Assembly: GCF_905220415.1 (NCBI RefSeq)
Contig: NC_059544.1
Location: 498,501-562,500, forward strand
Reading direction: 5' to 3'
DNA from: Colias croceus
Lineage: Eukaryota; Arthropoda; Insecta; Lepidoptera; Pieridae
DNA length: 64,000 nucleotides
Shown here in pieces: positions 26,401-35,900 of the stretch. The position numbers were made by a program, and so were the translations under genes. Position 1 is the stretch's first letter. Every line of letters begins with the position of its first letter. The notes under the pieces are model-generated. The model was not told the DNA's origin, searched no databases, and worked only from the letters and a program-made list of their open reading frames with translations.

Positions 26401-29400
26401 GCATTCGTCGTAATTGTAGAACCCAAATATTTAAGATTATACTTCTGATTAATAGCAATATCATCAATTTAATAAGCTGTTTTGAATATGTTTCCAAGAA
26501 AGCTTTATAAAGTTACATTTAGTTGCCTTAAGTTGTTCTTATACCATACAGATTCGATTTATACCACCGTGCAGTTTTTTTTGTATTCCGCATATTCATA
26601 TTCACAATTTAAATTTTAAAATAACACCCGTAATGTCGTTAATAAATAATTTAAACAATAATGGTTCTAAATAGGAGCCTTGGGGAACACCAAATAATTA
26701 CTGATCTTTAGACCGATATCAATTAGGCTTAAATGTTTGTAGTCTAAGGCATAAGTAAGACTGCAACTAGAGAACCTGTTCTGAAAAGCAAAAAGTGTCC
26801 CTAAGTATTTTATTAGCAGGTGGTGATTTACTGTGTCAAAAGCTTTACTGAAATCTGTGTAAATTACGTCATTATCGAGTCAGTAAAACTTTGCAAATGG
26901 TTAAAAGTTTAACTTTTTTTTGTGATAATACGTGATGATAACAACGTAGTGCTAATAATTTTTTACTTTCTTCTCTTACGTCTTTCTAGTGTTTTTCTCA
27001 GCTAGTCATATTTTTCTTGATTGTCTTTGATTTCTTTTACTTTTAATAGTATCCATGTTAACTTCCTCTGTTTGCATATCCTTGATTTATTTTTCTCTAT
27101 CGATGTTAATTGTGTATGTTTGTTCCAGCTGATCGTGGAGGGCCAGCGCGCTGCAGAGCTGGTGCTGGAGGACGGTGCCCAGGCTGCTCTGCGGCTTCAC
27201 TGCTCGCGCCGCGACCTGCTCGCCGCCACCTTCACGCAGCTGCTCATCGCCAACTGCGGCGGGGAGGACAGCTTCAAGGTGATCTGCTGGGGGGGGGGGG
27301 GGGCTGCAGGGGGCGGGCTGCTCTGCGAGACACACATCGATAAAACATACACACATACACATTCGATTAAACCTCCTGACAATGCATTAAAATATTTGTG
27401 TCTATTGACATAATACAAACAATTGCTTATTAAATTATTATGACATACAATCGCTTATTAAAAGGTTATGAAAATTTGTCCTACAGGTTTTTTACAAAAC
27501 ATTCATTAACATTAACTGTTCTATTACTACATTGATAGAGTCAGTTATTTTTAGTCTATTTTATGACTAATAAGAAAACTGCCTACTACATACGAAGCAG
27601 ACTTTTGTTTCGGACACTTTGAGTTTAATTGTTGCGCAAATTTAATTGTTTATCGTCAATTACACGATTAATAACAGAAGTATTAGCGAAGCAACTTATA
27701 CCTATCAATTTTTGCAGAACAAGCAGGAGTTACACTACAATACAATGTGTAACAATATCTATGTCCCCAGAACAAGCAGGAGTTCTTCTATAACTCGTAA
27801 CAATGTCTATGTCCCCAGAACAAGCAGGAGTTCTTCTATAACTCGTAACAATGTCTATGTCCCCGGAACAAGCAGGAGTTCTTCTATAACTGGTAACAAT
27901 GTCTATGTCCCCAGAACAAGCAGGAGTTCTTCTTTAACTCGTAACAATGTCTATGTCCCCAGAACAAGCAGGAGTTCTTCTACAGCTCGTAACAATGTGT
28001 ACCTATGTCGGCAGAACAAGCAGGAGTTCTTCTACAGCTCGCTGCGGGCCCGGCACTTGCGGCAGGCGCACGACAAGCTGGCGCTGCGCGTGCGCCGCGC
28101 CGACCTGCTGCGCTCCAGCCTCAAGGCCACCAAGCACTTCACGCTCGCCGACTGGTGCAAGAACTTCGACGTGGCGTTCCAGGGGGAGCAGGGTGAGCAG
28201 CTAGTTTGGATACACTTTCAGTGCACCCAATTATTATATACTAGCTTTTCGCCTGCATCTTCGCCCGCGTTTTCAAAGGAAATCCCGCATAGTTCCCGTT
28301 CCCGTGGGATTTCCGGGATAAAACCTACCCTATGTGCTAATCCAAGTTACCCTCTATATGGGTGCTAAATTTCATTATAATAGGTTCAATAGTTTATCAA
28401 AATCCTGCGTCAGCACAGCACCTACACACTAAACGTTTAAAGTAAAAGAAATAAATAATTTGAATTTGGACGTAGGTACTTTCTACGACCAGCAGGCCAA
28501 GACAAATGACAGACGAATATAATAACGCTAAGGACTAGAAACTGCTATCGCTAATTATTGACATTAGCGTAGGATGTTTTGCAAAGGATTTGGTCACCGT
28601 ACCAACGACGACGAAGACCACGACCAAAATTCCCATCCAGGTGAAATTTTTACAAAATAAAATAATAAAATTTCCCGTCATTCTTCTACACCGAAAGAAA
28701 AAAAAATTCGAGGCCAATTAAAAATAAGTAGTTTTTTACGATTTTCGCCAAAATTCGTAGCAAAACATCACACGCTTATGTCAATTAGTATCGATAGCGG
28801 ATTCTATTCCTTTGCGATTTGACATTTGTCCCGGCCAATAGAATCACAGTCCTCTATTAAAAGATCGTCAAAAATAGTAAGACGGCGTTATAACATTCAC
28901 TAAAAACTATTTCGTAGCAAACACTGGGGGAACTCGTAGTAGTATTGTAGCAGTAGTATCTTTATTACGAAACTCTGCCTTGATGATGTAAAAGTAGAGT
29001 TTTATATCTAACAATTTTAAACCTGACTGATTATGATTAAGTTGTATATTGCACGTCAATAATTAGCTCAATAACAAAAAAAAACTATAGTACATACTAA
29101 ATGTTTTTGTGTGTCGAACTATAAAAATAAAACCTTTTAAAAATTTATTATGTATTTCGATTTTTTGTTAATGCTTATTAATAACCAAATAAACACATGC
29201 AGGTGTGGACTGGGGCGGAGTCCGACGCGAGTGGTTCTCATTAGTATGCAGTGCTCTGTTCGACGCGCGCGGAGGCCTGTTTGTCTCGTACACGGACTCG
29301 CCCGCCGGTCTAGTGCACCCTAACCCCGATCGGCCGCCTCACCTTAAGGTCAGTTAATAAGTAAATACACAAAAAAAGGAAAAAAAAACGCTTGAAATTG

Positions 29401-29889
29401 TTGTTATAAAGTTTATTTATGTTAATATATATATTATGTACTAGATGTGTAAATGTTTTTGGCGTGAAGGTCCAATTTCGTTAAGTTTTTGTCTCGAAGC
29501 ACAGATGTGTTTTTGTATAATTTTCCGGCTCGAAAGACCAATTCATTTTTGTGTTAATTTCCAGCTAGAAGGAACATGCGTTTTTCTGTAGATTTTATAG
29601 TATCGAAGGACCAAGTTGTAGTTTTTTAATCCGTCCGTCATTCTTGTATAAATTTTTGTTCCGAAACTTGTGCAATTAGGGACAACACCTAATTTATTTG
29701 TGTGTGTTCAGCTGTTCAAACCTATTATTTATGTATATATCAGCTGAAGCACTTTGAGTTCGCGGGCAAGGTGGTGGGCAAGTGCCTGTACGAGAGTGCG
29801 CTGGGCGGCTCGTACCGCCAGCTCGTGCGCGCGCGCCTCGCGCGGTCCTTCCTCGCGCACATCATCGGCCTGCGCGTGCACTACAAGGT

Positions 29890-29928
<39 letters not shown>

Positions 29929-32900
29929 TCACTTACACAAACACACACACACACCCCCTCAATACAAAGCGTAGACACACACACACATATCTGCTCACAC
30001 AAAGTTATATACACACACACACACTCACACAACCAAACATAGACACGCACGCACGACACAACACACACAACACGAACACATAGTGGCTTACACAATCATA
30101 CACACACAAACTCACACACACTCACAAACACATTCGCATTAAAACAATCAATCCTTATTTGAATTAATGTATGAATTAAAATATTTTTTTTTTAATTTAA
30201 AACATTGCACAAACACACACTCACATTCACAACTACACACACTAATACAAAAACAAACATATATTTTGCAATATAGAGCAAAAATTATACGTTAGTTTCC
30301 AAATTGCTTCGAAACATATTGATTTTTGTATCGAACTTTTTTTATAGAAACGATAACGTGATGTTTTTTTTCTCTTCACATCTAGTACTTCGAACAAGAC
30401 GATCCAGAGTTGTATCTGTCCAAGATCAAATATATTCTGGAGACAGACTTGGACGCTGCAGACGCGGCGCCCGAGATTTACTTCTCTGATGATGTGTATG
30501 ATTCCTCGGGGAAGTTAAAGGAAACCAAGGAATTAGTGCCTAACGGAGCGTCTATACGGGTGAGCTGTTTACTTAAACACTTACTTCTGATTAGCATTAT
30601 TTTTCAATGGTTAAGCTTGTTATTGTAACTTTTTTTTAACCTTTTGAAGTGAAACTTCTTTAGGCGCGTTGAGGGTAAAATTTTAAGATCGCGTTATGGC
30701 AATACCGTCACGTTATGGAGTAAAGCGACGATTTTGGTATCTTTTTTGGTATCTATTTTGTGGACAGCTTCCAGCAGTGCTCTAGTGACCATGAGATGGC
30801 TCTTAGCCGTATCGCTAAGTTGGAATGTAGCTTAATGGAAGTGCAAGAGGACAATCCCAAGCGGCAATGCAACACACCAAGTAGTCTTCATGATGAATTA
30901 GTTGAATGTGGACAGTTAAGTGGCTCTGTAAACTTTAAAAAAATCAATTTCTCTTCACATAAGAAGTTGAAAAAATACCTTAGATTAAGTAAGTTTATCA
31001 AGCGTACCCAATCAATTGTTAGAAAGAGTTCTTTTAAAAATGTAGTTCAATTAGAGAAAGTCAATAAAAATCTGGTTCAAGAGTTAGACAAATATCATAG
31101 GGATCTAGAATATTATAAAATCTTGTATGATGTAGAAACAAATGAATTAAAGGAGAAGATAGACTCTTTAAGTCAAATGTTAAATGAAGTCAACCAGAAG
31201 TATTCTGCTGCCCAAATGCAAATAAACGAGCATATACAACAGGCAGATGACTTAATTAAGTTGAGTAATGAAAATATGGATCGCTTTGAGTCGCTGACCA
31301 ATAAATATGTATGTCAGTGTTCAAAAAGTGACAATGAGCAAACGTCGCCCCATAAGCTTGACTGCACAGACATACATAGTGTTAAACCCGTGACAAAAAT
31401 TTCAACTAGTAAAACTAAACACCTTTCCGAGCAGGAAATTATTGTGTTGTCAGATAGTATTGGTCAGGGTTTTGGCGCTATGCTCAACAATTTAGGGCTT
31501 AAAGTCACTAATATTTGCACTCCTAACAGTTCATTTAATTATATAATCAAATCACTTGATCATTTCAGCTTTAATAAGAATAATATTGTAATTATACTAT
31601 ATGGAGATAGTTTAAATATAAAAAATAAGGATATTGATGTAGGATTTCAAAAAATGTTGGAAATTAGTAGTCAGACTAAATGTAAATTTATGTTGTGTAC
31701 ATTGCCGTACCTACCTGGTTTGACACAAGAACAAAATAGATTAATTCATAATATGAATTTAAAATTGTATAATGTAACAAATCATCATCGTGATGCATTT
31801 CTTTACTTTGACATTAATTTGTGTATTAAATCTTTTACTTTGACAAAGAATACATTGTATCTGCCATCTAGATATAAGCGAGAACTTGCTATGTTAATAG
31901 CATATAATATTAACCAGTCTGGTACATGTTTGTTATCAGACCCTGGATCTACTATAATTTTATGTAGTAGTAATAATAATTATATACACCAACCTTGTGT
32001 TGACAGAAAATCTAGCCCTAAGCTAGATTTAAACTAGTATATAAGACAACAGCTAAGCAGACTTTTTCTATTGTACATCAAAACATTCAAGGCTTGGCTA
32101 GCAAATTATTAGAAATAGAATTATTTTTAAATCATAATAGAATTAAGGTTTTTTGTGTAACAGAACATTGGCTTAAACAATGTCAGTTGGTAATAAATAT
32201 TGATAATTATACATTAAAAAGTATATACTTCAGGACATATGCTATTCATGGAGGTTCTCTTATTTTTGTACACAATAGTGTAAAATGTAAAGAACGAACT
32301 GACATTGTTAGTCTTTCTGTAGAACGGACCATTGAACTGTCCTGTGTTGAACTGGAGCGTTACATTATTGTTTGCGTTTATAGACCCCCTTCCAGTGACT
32401 ATAATATGTTTGAGACAGTCATGGAAGAAATATTAAAGCGTTTAAGTAGGAGTAAAAAAAAAGTTATAGTATGTGGTGATTTTAATATTGATATACTTTT
32501 ACAAACACAAACGGCTACACGAATTGTTAATTTGTTTCAGTCATTTAATCTGTATAAACTTTTTAATGAACCCACACGAATTACACCTACTTCTGCAACC
32601 TGTATTGATAATATATACTGCGACTGCTTCTGTTTAGAGAAAAATATTCTCAATACACTCACTTCGGATCACTGTGGCCAGAAAGTAGTTTTTGAATGGG
32701 ATTGCTTACCTGAATTTAAAAGAATTAATGTTAGGCCTATGAGTAAAAAAGGCATTAATAAATTTAGAGATAATATTAATAAAAACCTTCCCGTACTGAA
32801 TGATCAATCCTGTAATAATAATCCTTGTGAAATGTTTAAAAATCTTTTCAATTTAGTTCATAATGAATTTGAAAAAATATTTAAAGTTAAATCTTTAAAT

Positions 32901-35900
32901 ATTACCAAGGATTTACCATTTAGTAAATGGGCGACACCTAGCATACATAGGTGTAGGATCGTTCTTTATGAGTTATATGGTATGAAGCAATATAATAAAG
33001 ACCCATCTTTTCTTAGTTATGTTAGAAATTACTCAAAAACTTTTAAAATTGTTTGTTTTACTGCGAAGCGATTGTATATCAGAGATAAAATACGCGAATC
33101 GGATAATAAAGTTAAAACAGTTTGGTCTATTATTAATGGTGAAATGGGTAAAAGCAAATCAAGTAATACTATAAAACTTGTAAATAATGACAGGGTTATT
33201 GACAAAAGTGCTGATGTTGCGCTTGCTTTTGAAGAATTCTTCAGTAGTGTCCCTGTTACTATTACTAATAGTTTAAATTCGTCTTCAGCACTTGCAGAAA
33301 CCTTTTTGAGGGACCATGTTGCGGGGTGCAGTACATTATTTGAATTACGACACGTAACTGCTAGTGATATTGTTACTGCCTTTAAGACGCTTAATCTAAA
33401 AAATACTTGTGATCTTTGGGGAATGTCCGTAAATTTAGTTAATAATATCATAGAAAATATTGCGAAAAATTTAGCTTTTATATTTAATAAGTGTTGTGAC
33501 TATGGTACATTTCCTAATTTACTAAAGCTTAGTAAAGTTATACCTCTATTTAAGAAGGGCGATCAAGAAGACTGTAACAATTATAGACCTATCTCTATTT
33601 TACCAACATTAAGTAAGGTATTCGAGAAGTTAATATTAAACCAATTGAGTAGTCATTTTGCATCTAATGATTTACTGCACACCAAACAGTTTGGTTTCAC
33701 AAAGGGGCGCTCAACCACAGATGCTGGGGTTGCACTTCTAACACATATTTATAAAGCATGGGAAAACTCAAAAAATGCTCTGGGGATATTTTGTGACCTC
33801 TCCAAGGCATTTGACTGCGTTGAACATTGTACTTTGTTACGTAAACTTAATCACTATGGAATTAAAGGAAAAGCACAGAACCTCATAGCGTCATACCTGC
33901 ATGATAGGATACAGACTGTGGTTGTTAATGGAGAACGTTCTAGCGGTGCGTCAATTAACATTGGTGTTCCACAGGGGTCAATTTTAGGTCCCTTCTTGTT
34001 CTTGGTATATATCAATGATCTTCCCTATTATTTGCAGGATAGGTGTGAAATAGTTCTGTTTGCAGATGATACCTCATTAATTTTTAATGTGGATAGGCAT
34101 GACCCAAATGTTGACGAAGTGAACAGTGCTCTTTTACACATATCTGAATGGTTTAATGCCAATAATTTATTATTAAATGCCAAAAAAACCACTTGTGTTG
34201 AATTTTTACTTCCTAACGTAAAAAAGTTGAACAGAGATATTACCTTGAACGGGGAGGTATTGCATCCTACTGAGTCTACTGTATTTCTAGGGTTAACATT
34301 GGACGAGAAACTACAGTGGGGAGCCCATGTCAACACCGCTGCAGGTAAGCTCAGTTCAGCTGCATATGCAGTCCGAAAAATAAGGCAACTCACCGATGAA
34401 GATACGGCTAGACTGGTTTATTTCAGCTACTTTCATAGCATTATGTCCTATGGAATTCTACTGTGGGGCAGGGCTGCAGATATAGAAACTATATTTATCT
34501 TACAGAAAAGAGCCATTCGCTCTATATATAATTTACGTGCTCGGGATTCACTAAGAGATCATTTTAAGAATACTGGTATCCTTACTGTACCATCACAGTA
34601 TATATTTAATAATATTTTGCATGTACACAAAAACGCCGACTTACACACAAGAGTAGGAGATAGACACGATTATGGCACAAGGAACAGGAATAGAATTGAA
34701 ATGCCATTTTTCCGATTAGCTAAAGTTAAAAATTCATTTATGGGTCAAGGTATACGCTTTTACAATAGAATTCCTCACAATATTAAAGAGTTTAGTAGTT
34801 CTAAATTTAAAACTTATATAAAAAATGTATTAGTTCAGAGAGCGTACTACAATATTCAGGAATATATGGACGATAAAAACCCATGGAGGGTTGTCGCGTA
34901 AAAACCACAAGACAGTTCATTGGCATATTATGATATATTATGTAGTTAGATATAAGTTTCATATATTGTAATATTTACATGATTTTAAAAGAGCAACTAT
35001 GGAGTTTCTTGCCGATTCTTCTCCATAGATCACTGCTTTCCGAATCGGTGGTAAATGTTAAAATAATTATGTAATGACGATTCGAAAGTGCTACTAAATA
35101 GTAGTCTAATTGAATAAATGAATGTTTGAGTTTGAGTTTGAGTTTGAGTTTTGAATCTTGCCAAAGAAGTTTCACTTCTGACACGTGTGCTCGGCACACA
35201 TGCTCTTTTTTATCTTTGTGAACCTTGAATAGATGAAAATTTATAAGTTAATTTTATTTCATTTTCAATTTTATTGACCTATATTGTCAATATCTACAGG
35301 TATCAAACAGCACTAAAATGCAGTATTTAGACGCGTTAGCTCAGTGGCGGCTGGCGGGCCGCTGGCGCGCTGAGAGCGAAGCCTTCCTGCGAGGTCTCAC
35401 GTTACTTGTGCCAGATAATTTATTGGCTATCTTTGACGAGAATGAATTGGAGGTAAGTCTTATTTAAGCGAAAAATGCATATAATCTTTGCAGGTTGTGC
35501 TCGTTCTTAAGGCCGTTCAACATAATATTACACATGTTCTTCGCCATTATTTTTTTAACATTTAAAAAAAAATTAATGTCTAGTCAGACCGAACAAGAGG
35601 TTCTTCGAATCGGAGATAAAATTTTACTATTTGAAGAGAAGTTTTTGAGATGTAGAATCTTAATTCCGGCTCGAAGGATCATGGTCCTTCAAGCCGGATT
35701 TGTGTAATTTTGCATACTTTTTATAAATTTTAGTTTGTTTTGGTGTTTTTTAGCATTTGAATGAATGAATGAATTTATTGCAAGAAATTTTGCGAGTTAC
35801 ACAGTTTATAAATACTGTATAACTTGCTTAAATGCTTGCTTGTTTTTACTGTTTTTTTCCGGAATTTAGCGACACTTATAACTTGTTTTCGTATATAGTT

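Larger units (their letters stand above)
30700..35153 (+). mobile_element. Non-LTR retrotransposon (LINE), two ORFs, nearly complete
   Basis: Sense insertion in AREL1 intron 14. ORF1 (30760-32037) carries a coiled coil and an SGNH-like region; ORF2 (about 32028-34901) carries an endonuclease and a reverse transcriptase. The 3' UTR has GAGTTTCTTGCCGATTCTTC and ends in (TGAGTT)n at 35128-35153. The 5' border is uncertain because ORF1 may be shortened. Both ORFs are intact, so the insertion is young. Clade is probably in the jockey/CR1/L2/Daphne neighbourhood, from motifs only. Confidence 0.9.

Noticed and set aside
27646..27717. Start codon of the 240-aa frame as a separate gene
   Set aside because: The frame is intron sequence running into exon 11; no ATG context or promoter.
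29729..30095. CVCVCV and HTHTHT frames
   Set aside because: Translated CA repeat.
32405..34901. ORF2 starting at its first internal ATG
   Set aside because: This would remove the conserved start of the endonuclease domain (HQNIQG, EHWLK).
30646..35211. Helitron assignment for the hairpin-ended element
   Set aside because: A 3' hairpin is present, but the 5'-TC and 3'-CTRR ends could not be shown.
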